A stretch of DNA of 64,000 nucleotides from assembly GCA_002917775.1 (NCBI GenBank), contig KZ627157.1:780365-844364 (forward strand), in the 5' to 3' direction. Shown here one piece after another: positions 20,801 through 30,123 of this stretch (the first letter of the stretch is position 1; every line of letters begins with the position of its first letter). A program made the position numbers and the translations under genes. Origin of the DNA: Glaciozyma antarctica PI12. Its lineage: Eukaryota; Basidiomycota; Microbotryomycetes; Kriegeriales; Camptobasidiaceae. The notes below the pieces were generated by a model that was given only the letters and a program-made list of their open reading frames with translations, was not told the origin of the DNA and ran no database searches.

Positions 20801-23524
20801 CGCCGTCGACGAGGTCGTCGCACACGGTCAACCTATCGGCATGATCGTCGCGTCGACCAAGATCCTCGCTCAGAAGGCCGCTCGCGCCGTCGTCGTCAAG
20901 TACGAGGATCTCCCCATGATCCTCACGATTGAAGAAGCGATTGAGGCGAAGTCGTTTCATCCTCAGTACGATCGCAGCATTCGCCGAGGTCTTCCCATCG
21001 ACGAGGCGATGGCTTCCGCTGAGATCGTTATTGAGGGTTCGACGAGGACGGGTGGCCAAGGTGTGTGTTTTCGCAGGAGTGCAGAGCGAGGTGTTGATGG
21101 AGGCATCGCAGAGCACTTCTACCTGGAGACGATGAGCGTTCTCGCTGTGCCGAAGCTCGAAAGCGGCGAGATGGAGGTATTCGCTTCGACGCAGGCTTTG
21201 ACGGACGCTCAGCGATGGGTTTCGCAAGTCACTGGCGTTCCTCGAAACCGCGTCGTTGCTCGTTCTAAGCGATTGGGAGGAGGATTTGGAGGGAAGGAGA
21301 CTCGGAGCTCGCATGTGCGTCTCCCAGCTGTCTTGCGTAAACTTGTGTTTGCTGACGTTGCTCTGGCATAGCTCGCCGCCATTGCTGCTGTCGCTGCGAA
21401 GAAGACTCGCCGAGCTGTTCGTGCAATGCTGGATCGCAACGAGGATGCGAGTCGCTCTCCTCTCCAGGCTTGCGATGCAGCTGACTTCGCATTCGCAGAT
21501 CCAAACTACTGGTCAGCGTCATCCTTGCCTGGCGAGCTGGACAGTCGGCTGTACGAAGGAGGGCAAGATCGTCGCGCTACAGACCGAGTAAGTCGTTTCT
21601 GTCCTCGTCGGTGACCGGGGCTGAGGAGTTGGCTCGTAGCTTTTTCTCGAACGCTGGTTATTCCCTCGACATCTCTGGGGGCGTCAACGATCGCGCTCTT
21701 GCTCATCTCGACAACTGCTACTGTACGTCGCGTAATTTACTCGCAAGGCTTCTTCCTCACTCTCTTCGCAGGGATCCCCAACTTTGACGCTCGCGCGAGG
21801 TGCTGCAAGACGAACACGGTCTCGAACACCGCATTTCGTGGCTTTGGAGGTGAGCGAGCTTGCCGAGCTGAGGAAGAACGTAGCTGATGGTCCACCATCT
21901 TCGCAGGCCCGCAAGTGAGCGTCGTTTGTAGAGCCTCTCAGAACATTGCTGACTGCCGCTCGCAGGGAATGCTCGTCGCGGAGCACTACCTGGAAGCTAT
22001 CGCCCACAAGCTCAAGCTCGACATCGACCACGTTCGCGCGATTAACCTTTACGAGGAAGCTCAGAAGACGCCGTACCATCAGAAGGTGCTCGACTGGCAT
22101 GTCCCTCGCCTCCTCAAGGACTGCGTCGTCTCGAGCGACTACCACCGACGTCGAGCAGCTGTCGACCAGTTCAACCTCGAGCACAAGTACCGCAAGCGAG
22201 GGATCTCGCTCCTCCCAACCAAGTTCGGCGTGTGTTCTCGTCGCCCAAAACCGCCGGCTCTCGCTCATCTCCACATTCCAGCTCGCTTTCGGTGTCAAGG
22301 CCATGAATCAAGGATCGGCTCTCGTTCACATCTACATGGATGGCTCAGTTCTGTGCGTCCGCTTCATCTCACTTGAGACGTACCACTCACTCGTTTTCGC
22401 AGAGTCGCTCACGGAGGAACAGAGATGGGCCAAGGTCTCTACGCCAAGTGCTGCCAGATCGCTGCGCAAGAGCTTCGCGTTCCCATGGAGGCCGTCTTCA
22501 CGTCCGAGAGCGCCACCAACGCCGTTCCAAACGCCGTTCCTACCGCGGGGAGCGCAGGCTCGGACCTCCAAGGCTTCGCCGTGCACAAGGCTTGCGTCGA
22601 GCTCAACTCTCGCCTGGAGCCGTATCGCCAGAAGTTCGGTCCTGATGCTCATCTCAGCGCTCTTGCTGGTGCTGCTTGGGCAGATCGAATCAGCCTCAGT
22701 GCGACGGGACAGCATGCGACACCGGATCTGGGGTACGAGTGGGGGTGCGTCTTTCCCTCATTTTTCGACTGGGCTTTGCTGACGAACGCTTTGCAGGAAC
22801 ATGGAGGAGTCGGGGAGCTTGTTCCACTACTTTACGCAAGGAGTGGCGGCGACCGAAGTCGAGCTCGACTGCCTGACGGGAGACCAGTTCGTCTTTTGAC
22901 CTCCTCCCGCTGTCAACGACCTGACGTCCTTCGCAGCACTGTCCTTCGCGTTGACATCCACATGGACGTTGGCAAGTCTCTCAATCCGGCGATCGACTAC
23001 GGGCAGATCGAGGGAGCGTTCGTTCAAGGACAAGGTTGGGCGACGATCGAGGAGTCGCTTTGGACGCAGCAAGGCGCTATCTTCACGCAAGGACCCGGTT
23101 CGTCCCTCTCGCGTGTGCCTACGTTCCTTCTTGACTCGGAGGCTTGCAGGCGCGTACAAGCTTCCCGGGTTCAGCGACATCCCTCAGGTCTTTAACGTGC
23201 GTCTCCTCATAGTCCTCTCTCGTTCCTCACTCAGCCTGAATTCCGTAGGTCTCGCTCCTCAAGGACGCCGAATGGCCAAACCTCGGCTCAATCAAGATGA
23301 GCAAAGGGATTGGCGAACCTCCCTTCTTCCTAGGCTGCTCAGCAGCTCTCGCGCTTCGCTACGCGCTCAAGTCCGCTCGCGCCGACGCAGGGCTTTACGA
23401 GCTTCAGGAGTTCCGCCTGCCGATGACGAGCGAACGGCTTCGTCTCGCGTGTGGGGATGTTCTGGTGGAGAAGGGACGGGTGGTGCAGAAGGAGGGGCAG
23501 AGAGACTTTTTTGTGTACATTTAG
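17888..23524 (+). CDS. XDH: Xanthine dehydrogenase
   Basis: NAD-dependent oxidation of hypoxanthine and xanthine to urate in purine catabolism. About twenty short introns interrupt roughly 1,400 codons from ATG 17888 to TAG 23522-23524. The N-terminal 2Fe-2S domain has [16 protein letters not shown]. The second 2Fe-2S domain has [16 protein letters not shown] and, across an intron, [16 protein letters not shown]. The FAD domain has [16 protein letters not shown] and [20 protein letters not shown]. The Mo domain has [31 protein letters not shown], the substrate-arginine block [32 protein letters not shown] and the catalytic-Glu block [12 protein letters not shown] near the C-terminus. All cofactor ligand motifs are present, so the enzyme looks intact. 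Fungal purine hydroxylase II is the main alternative, but full domain composition and the cofactor sulfurase partner favour XDH. Confidence 0.94.
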
Positions 23525-23916
23525 TGCAAGGGATTCGGTGGATCAGTGCTCCCTGGGAATTTCGTCTCGCTCGTGAGACTATGCAAGCGCTCGTGTTCGA
23601 CGCCGCTCAACGCTGCTTGCACGTTCTTTCCTGCGGAGAAGCAGTGATTCGAGCGAACGAGGCTTGCCTTGTTTTTGTTAACCGACTTTCGCTTCTTCTT
23701 CCTCTCTCTCTCCTTCCCCTACGCGTTGTGTAATGCTCGACGGAATTACTGCTCTGGTTGCACGACAAAGTCTCGAGAAAGTTCCACGGACTGCGCGAAG
23801 ACGACTTCGGTGCGCGAGGTCGCTCTAAAGAGGCGAACTTGGAGCTGACCTCTCTTGGTTCCGTACCAGTCACTCGACTTCAGGACTCGCCCAAACCTCA
23901 ACTCAAGAACTCAGCA
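23525..23916 (+). promoter_or_regulatory. Upstream region of the HSP20 gene with a heat-shock element
   Basis: The 392-bp stretch between XDH and the small heat-shock gene carries GAAAGTTC at 23777-23784, a perfect two-unit nGAAnnTTCn element, with a near-match third unit (CTC at 23772-23774, spacing 2) on its left. Further isolated TTC and GAA pentamer halves lie at 23620-23680. Its position about 130-140 bp before the ATG suits Hsf1 control. Confidence 0.5.
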
Positions 23917-24495
23917 ATGTCGCTCTTCTTCTCNTACANNTNCNTCNNNTTNGNNTTNTCCNTNTNCTTNTGGGGCTTCGACGAGCCGAGGCGCCGCAGG
24001 GGAAGGGGAACCACTGGAGGCTCGCTCATCAGTCGCCCTCGCATGGATCTGTNNNNNNNNNNNNNNNNNNNNNNNNNNNNNNNNNNNNNNNNNNNNNNNN
24101 NNNNNNNNNNNNNNNNNNNNNNNNNNNNNNNNNNNNNNNNNNNNNNNNNNNNNNNNNNNNNNNNNNNNNNNNNNNNNNNNNNNNNNNNNNNNNNNNNNNN
24201 NNNNNNNNNNNNNNNNNNNNNNNNNNNNNNNNNNNNNNNNNNNNNNNNNNNNNNNNNNNNNNNNNNNNNNNNNNNNNNNNNNNNNNNNNNNNNNNNNNNN
24301 NNNNNNNNNNNNNNNNNNNNNNNNNNNNNNNNNNNNNNNNNNNNNNNNNNNNNNNNNNNNNNNNNNNNNNNNNNNNNNNNNNNNNNNNNNNNNNNNNNNN
24401 NNNNNNNNNNNNNNNNGTTCGACAACGGGCTCCTCAAGGTCGACATCCCCAAGCAGGGGAAGGAGACGGCTGCGAAGAAGATTACGATCTCGTAG
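23917..24495 (+). CDS. Small heat-shock protein of the HSP20 / alpha-crystallin family (contains assembly gap)
   Basis: ATP-independent chaperone that holds unfolding proteins. The visible start is ATG 23917 (MSLFF), followed by ambiguous bases and WGFDEPRRRRGRGTTGGSLI, then a run of Ns. After the gap the frame resumes with FDNGLLKVDIPKQGKETAAK and KITIS, ending at TAG 24493-24495. A C-terminal strand of the form F-x-NGLL-x-V-x-IPK, followed by KITIS, is the end of the alpha-crystallin domain. If the gap length is right the product is 192 residues, normal for yeast Hsp20 proteins. The frame matches across the gap, but the 364 Ns may be a nominal length. A heat-shock element sits upstream. Confidence 0.75.
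   Translation: MSLFFXYXXXXXXXSXXXWGFDEPRRRRGRGTTGGSLISRPRMDLXXXXXXXXXXXXXXXXXXXXXXXXXXXXXXXXXXXXXXXXXXXXXXXXXXXXXXXXXXXXXXXXXXXXXXXXXXXXXXXXXXXXXXXXXXXXXXXXXXXXXXXXXXXXXXXXXXXXXXXXXXFDNGLLKVDIPKQGKETAAKKITIS
24053..24416. other. Assembly gap
   Basis: A run of 364 Ns inside the HSP20 gene, preceded at 23934-23970 by scattered single Ns in a T/C-rich stretch. The mixture of isolated Ns and a solid run suggests low-quality sequence at the edge of a scaffold join. Confidence 0.95.
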
Positions 24496-24753
24496 GCGCT
24501 GGCGGAGGGGGAGCTTGGTATCGCTTGTGATGGAGGATCGCTTGTACATAGGAGGAACGGAATCGAAGGCGTTTTGTGCTTGGTACTTGAGAGATCCTAG
24601 AGAAGCGAGGGAGCAGAGTGGCGCGAGTGAGAGAGCGCGTTCGACGCTGCGAGAGCTAGGCGCGACAACACGACGAGGTCGCAGCAGAAAAGGAGCAGGC
24701 GGCTCAACCGGTCGCGGGTGAGCGCGTAATAATGATACGTCCCATTCGCAGGT

Positions 24754-27700
24754 CTACAAACCAATCCATGAAGTCCTTCCCTGCGGGCTGCACACACGAG
24801 AGCACGTCAGCTTCCACCGACACTCTGCTAGAATGGAAGAACGCACTTGTGCAGCTTGGACATGCCAATCTTGATCCTCGTCTCTCCCCTCCCGGACCCC
24901 AACTCCTCCTCGATTCCCTGCATCCTCCCACTATCCCTATCCCTCCTTTGCCCCATCATCGGCGACGGCGCCGAAGCGAACGCATCGACCATAGGGCTGA
25001 GGTTCCCCTGCGCGTCCCTCGTCATCCTCCTCGAGTCCCAAGGCGACGGCGAGCGAGGCGAGAGCGAGTCCGTCGTTCCGCCTTGGAGGAACGTGCCGGA
25101 GGTGGGCGAGGTGGAAGCCATGCTGAAGGTGAGGGAGGAGGCGGAGAGGAAGGATGAGGCGGCCCATTCGAACCAGACTTTGCGCTTTTGACCGTCCGTC
25201 ATGCGCCAGATCTGGACGTCGAGCTCCGAGTTGGCGGGAAGGTAGAGGGGGTCCTGCGCGAGGCGTCAGTGGTGCAATGGGAGAAGGAAAGAAGTGACGC
25301 ACCATGAGGGGGAAGAAGATGGGGAACCAGCTCAGCATGTCGCCGGCTGCTCGTTCGGGGTGGATCGATAGCCCGACGTCGCCATACAGGACCGCTTCAA
25401 AGTACCCAGCGAAACCGTGGCAGACTCCTGCTCGAGGAATGTGGAAAGTGAGGTGCGCCGACCGAGCATTGTGATGGTTCGTGAGGGGGAGTCCTGCGGG
25501 AGAAATTCAGCAGCGCTCAACGCAGAACGACGGCGAGGACGCACCAGCAGCATCGACAACGACATCAGGTCGAGGATGGTCGAACGCCCAGCACTCCTGG
25601 ATCTTCTCGGAGCCTAATCGACCACCTGCTGCGCTGAGAGTGTGTGCGGCGGAGAACATGACGACGTAAGGCTGTTCTGCCGGCTTCGCGTCCCCGCCAG
25701 CAACGACGCCCGTGACGTCGGCGTGGAGTTTCGAAGAGGTAATGGGGGCGAGGAAGGAGGTGTAAGAAGAGGGAATCGAGATGCCGTCGGCTGCAAAAAA
25801 GGGGTCAGCGAAGCTTGAGCCTGGGAGGAGAAATGAACGCACGCTTGAGGCAGCGCATGACTCCGTCGAGGCACTCGGGACTGAGCTCGTTGTCGCCAAA
25901 AGAGCCGAGAAGCTCGCTGACGATAATGTCGGCTTTGTCGGTAGGCATGAAGCTCCGCATGTCGGAGAAGACGAGCTTGACGGCGCTACCCCATTCAAGA
26001 GCGACTCGTTCTTGCAGGCTGCGTCGAGGTAGGTTCAGCGACCTGCAGCACGCGCACGAACCGAAAAGCGAGCGACTCACACGACGAACGCACTCGGGTT
26101 CTTCTCGACCGCAGTGAGCCTAATCTGGCGCCGTGACCGTTCAGCCGCCCTCAAACATCCCGCAACCAGCGGTCCCCGTCCAGCACCGACAACGAAGATG
26201 TTACTGCACGCCCAACGATCAGCTTCCCCTCACCTCATACGCCAAAACGCGAACTCACATCGGCACCTTGTCGCTCCTATCGCTCAACGCCCGGAACACC
26301 GCCTCCTCATACTGGCGATACTTGATCGGGTCCTTCTCGAAGCCTTCGTACGTCTCTCCCTCGAGATTATCCATAAGCGGCTGAAGCGGAGACTGGAGGT
26401 GATCCATGTAGCCTTGCGCGTACTGCTCGACGGGATCGAGTGGCGACGACTTGCGATGAATGTAGCGGAGGTACTGAGCGTAGGCGTTCTCTCCGCCGCT
26501 GGAGTGCATGTGTCGGTGAGCGCCTGAGAGGATGACGGTGGGATTGAACTGCATCGAGCATTAACGAGGGCTGGCGAAAGGTGCGAGGGAGGACGGACCT
26601 TGAAGACGCTCTTCAGGAAGCCTTGCATGCTCTTGGAAAGGACGGGGTAGCCCTTGGCGTTCGGGATGAAGGTGCTGCAAGGGAGAAAGATATGGCGAAG
26701 AGGTTCTGCGGACCAGCGAGAGAGACTTCCGGGGGGAGGGAGGAGGTTTGAGAGGTCGAGAGCTGCGCGAGTGCAGGCGTCAGCGAGGCGTCCAGAAAGG
26801 AGACAAGGAGGACGCACTGAGGTTGAGCCGGGTCGAGTAGCTGCAGAGGGAGCGAATCGTGTTCCAGGCTTCCCAGGAGTCGGCTGGGTCGGCGTCGAAG
26901 GCGGCAGATCCTGGCGCAGGAGTTCCGGGACGCGAACCTGCTTGAGATTGGTGGATGATCGGTATCCGAATGGAGATCTGCAGAGGGACGCAGGTCAGCT
27001 GCATTCCTGGCGTGGCCATTGCGCGGAGAACGAACGTTGATGTGCCAGCTGCTGGCGAGAGCCGAGTTGACGGCGCGCGCGTAGTCTGCGATGAACTCGC
27101 GGTTCTCGGGGCGAGGAGGAGGGAGGATGATGGTGGTGAGGGAAAGGTAGGACGCGTAAGTGACTTCTTGTCGCAAAGCCTACACAACAAGCGTCAGGAA
27201 GATCTTTTGGGCAGCTCGCGCGAGGGGGCTCACCAGCTCCGAGTCGAATCGAATGCCCTCAACAGGACTGTCAAGCTCCAGCCAGTCGGACGCCAGAGCA
27301 ATCAGACTGCCAGCTTCCTCTGCACGACCCAACATTCCATCAGCACCACTCCACAGCCGTCTGCAAAGCTGCACTCACCACTTCTCGTGACGTTGACCTC
27401 GCCCCTCCCAAACCCTCCTCCAGCCCTCCAACTCTCCGCCTCCTTCCTCGTCTGCTCCCCACCCAGATCCCTCGCACTCGCCGCCGAGCCAATCCCACTG
27501 ACGTCCGCCATCGTCCCGCTCGAGCTGATGGTGCACATTCTCTCCCACCTCTCCTGCCAGCTCGCATTCGTCAAAGGCAGGCAGACGAGGTCGTATTCTG
27601 TCCTCCCTCCAACCGGCTTCCATCCCTGCGCCGCTTCAGAGGGCGTAGGCTCCGCTGGACGCGTGTAGAGCGTGTCGGAGACGAGGCGGCTGAGAGGCGT

Positions 27701-27853
27701 TCCTCCTACGGCGAGGGGTGGGCCGTACCCTGATCCGCTGCCGATGACTTGTGAGGGGGTTTGACGCTTGGTGTTGGGGTGACTGCCGGCGCCGGTTGGG
27801 GGGAGGAGCTCCTGAGGGATGTGGTTGGCGATGGAGAGGCGGTCCGACGACAT
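24754..27853 (-). CDS. PRMT5: Type II protein arginine methyltransferase PRMT5 / Skb1 / Hsl7
   Basis: Symmetrically dimethylates arginines in Sm proteins and histones. The start is ATG 27851-27853 ([17 protein letters not shown]). The N-terminal TIM-barrel part includes [40 protein letters not shown] and [20 protein letters not shown]. The catalytic domain has [20 protein letters not shown], whose Phe in GFEKD is the PRMT5-specific residue favouring symmetric products. It also has the SAM-binding [12 protein letters not shown] and the double-E loop [19 protein letters not shown]. The beta-barrel follows ([40 protein letters not shown]). The last exon is resolved by splicing after CACAA to give [12 protein letters not shown] and TAG 24754-24756, matching the conserved IGL end. 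A Ser/Pro-rich insertion ([20 protein letters not shown] and following) sits in the C-terminal barrel. About twelve introns. Confidence 0.95.
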
Positions 27854-28038
27854 GCCGCGTCGAAGGAAAGGAATGGGGGAGGAGGGAGGAAAGGGAGGAG
27901 ACTGGCTGCGTTGGCGTAGAGCTGGTGAGAGATCCTTGAGCTGTTCTGAGCGGTCGCTAGGTTGTGTCTTGCTGAACGAGGTGAGTGCAGGAGCGCAAGG
28001 GAGAGTAGAGTGGTCTAAATTCGCTCAGGCCGTAGGCG

Positions 28039-28092
28039 ACTCTGGGCTGAGAGGGGGGAACGCGTTTCTCCTCCTACCTCTCAGCCCAGAGT
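28039..28092. repeat. Perfect 16-bp inverted repeat with 22-nt loop
   Basis: The left arm ACTCTGGGCTGAGAGG (28039-28054) and right arm CCTCTCAGCCCAGAGT (28077-28092) are exact reverse complements, with a 22-nt spacer. It lies 186 bp upstream of the PRMT5 start codon on that gene's strand. It could form a strong hairpin in RNA or a cruciform in DNA. Confidence 0.85.
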
Positions 28093-28155
28093 GTACAGCT
28101 GACACGTTTATACACGTAGACCGACCCCCCAACGGGGACCGACGCGACGGAAGGC

Positions 28156-28191
28156 CTCAGCTCGCTCAGCTCGCTCAGCTCGCTCAGCTCG
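28156..28191. repeat. Tandem repeat, four copies of CTCAGCTCG
   Basis: Four exact 9-nt copies in a row. A multiple-of-three unit makes every frame through it open, for example AQLAQLAQLA forward, but no gene contains it. It is about 65 bp right of the hairpin. Confidence 0.9.
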
Positions 28192-30000
28192 CGGTCACTG
28201 CTCTCCTCAAGGTTCCTCCGGCCTGAGCTTCTCTCAGTCCCAACGACCAGCTGCGCCAACGACACGCGCTTGCGTGCTTGCAACCCTACACCTAGCGACA
28301 GCTCTTCGCTCTGAGAACATCGGGGCTCATCGATCCCGGGCGCAGCTCACCGAATTCAGTCGCTCCGGCGGCTCTCGCGCTCTCTCTGCCGCAGCGGCGC
28401 AGATTCAGCACCTCTTCAGCCAACGTCTGCTCTCAAATTGCTGCACTTACTCTGCCCTCTGGCGTGCACCTGCTCCCGAGCTTCGTTCGAGGCGCAAGGA
28501 CGAAGCTGCGAGGTGGTTCGGGCCTTCGACGAGGGGGAGTCCAGCTGGAGCGATGAACGAGGGACGAGCTAACGTGGGAACGCTGCTCAGCAAAGGGTGA
28601 CCTAGGAGGAGTCCGAGATCCCTGCTTTCCGTTGTTCACGCTCAGCAGGCGCTCTCTTCGCAAACTGCTCCGAGGTCCGCAGCCCGGCTTTTTTCGCTGC
28701 TCCTGGGGCAGCTGGGGCAGCTGCTCATGCCAGTAAGAATGTTACTGCATCAGCAATCAGAGCATCTTGTGGCTGGTCATCCAGCAGACCTTGCTACTCC
28801 AGCTCTCACATTCAAAATCAGCAGCTCGCCTGACCCCGCTCGCGACGACGTGGATTCAGCTCCATCCCTCGCTTTCCGTTTATGTTGCAGATTCTTTCTA
28901 CTACTCAAGCAAGCCTCTCCCCCAACCCCCCACATCCAGCCCATCCAGCCCCCACCCTCCGCGAAATCGTCTTCGTTGTCCCACGCCGGGGTCCGGCAAC
29001 GCCTCCTCACGCCGACTCCTTCGCGCTGCAGTCGACGCGAATAAATCACTTTCACCTGTCTGCGCCTTTGACTGTACGCACCGACTCGGGAGCTAGTGCT
29101 GTCTCCTTTCCTCCTCCCGCATCACGCGCCTGAAGAACCCCCTTCTCCCGTTCGCCGTTTCTACCGCCCGACACGCACAGCTCCACGTTCCTCGAATTGT
29201 ATTCCGTTTTTCCGACGCAGAGAGGTCAGGAGGGTGGTCGACGGGGGGTCACGCGAGCAGGGCGCGGGCGGCGAAGTTGCCTGTGTATTTACTTCTAGCC
29301 CGGTGGCTGGTAGGAACGGCGTCTAGGCTTCGGTACTGTCCGTGTGGAGCCTTGGAGGACCTTCTTCCAGACGCTCGGAGCAGAGCAGGCTGGAGGAACG
29401 TGTGCGGGCTCGGTCAGGCGGTACCCCGTGGGGTAATCATTTCTGCACACGGTCCTTTCGATATCGACAACTCGGTGGACGGTGGTGGCGACGGGAAACT
29501 GGTGCCAGCGTGGGGGAAGGGAAATCGCACGGGGTTGGGGGAAGTGGGGAAGCACGTACGGACGCAGGAGTTCGCCTAATCGATGACTCGAGAGAGAACG
29601 TTTTTTAGTTCGCTCGAGCGCCCGAGGGCGGAGGGATGCAGGAGGAGCGTCGACGAGGGGAGATTATTACACGTTGAACAGCACTGGGAATCAAGGAATG
29701 GAGACCTGCACTGCGAGATTCGAGACCGTGCGGAGAGCGAAGCTGCCTCGGAACGTCGATGGGCCAAACTCAATTTCAGCCGCGACTTTGCCCAAGGTCG
29801 GCGTTGCTCTTGTTCCCCCCCCAAACACTTCAGTAACAGCGACTGCAACATTCAGCGCTGTAGTCTACACACTCAGTCGCCCAGCGCGACATCAGCCACC
29901 CTCAAACCATCCCGTTCTCCCCACACAAACTCGCCACTCCTGCCTCGTCCGCTGGTAACCGGATCTCGCCATCCCCAGTCCACCAGGCACTCCGCCCAAA

Positions 30001-30078
30001 GTGCGTACCTCCCTTCCTAGGCCTTCACTATGCCTGGGCTTGCCCTCTGTACACCGCTGACTCGATCCGCCTTAGCAG
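30001..30078 (+). other. Probable 5'-UTR intron of the DUF1752 gene
   Basis: GTGCGTACC donor at 30001, CGCTGACTC branch site near 30055-30063 and CTTAGCAG acceptor ending at 30078, 45 bp before the ATG. The structure is identical in style to the coding introns of this genome. It lies wholly upstream of the start codon. Confidence 0.6.
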
Positions 30079-30123
30079 ATCCGACCCATCGATCCCCGCG
30101 CGCGCGCCTCAGCGGCCCCCGCC

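Larger units (their letters stand above)
27854..30123. other. Long intergenic region (2.3 kb), no gene recognised
   Basis: By far the longest gene-free stretch in the window, between the divergent PRMT5 and DUF1752 genes. Open frames on both strands lack codon bias and domains. It holds a 16-bp perfect hairpin, a four-copy 9-mer repeat, T-tracts and pyrimidine runs near 28910-28950, and a likely 5'-UTR intron of the gene to the right. I looked for tRNA and snRNA hallmarks and found none. Confidence 0.6.

Noticed and set aside
24053-24416. Treating the X-filled frames over the gap as separate long genes
   Set aside because: Frames through Ns are open by definition; only the HSP20 frame is supported on both sides.
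28100-28226. A plus-strand peptide with AQLAQLAQLA
   Set aside because: It comes only from the 9-nt tandem repeat, and no supporting coding sequence lies around it.
29583-30020. A 145-codon plus-strand frame before the DUF1752 gene
   Set aside because: Composition is that of random GC-rich DNA, and the region is better explained as leader and intron of the next gene.
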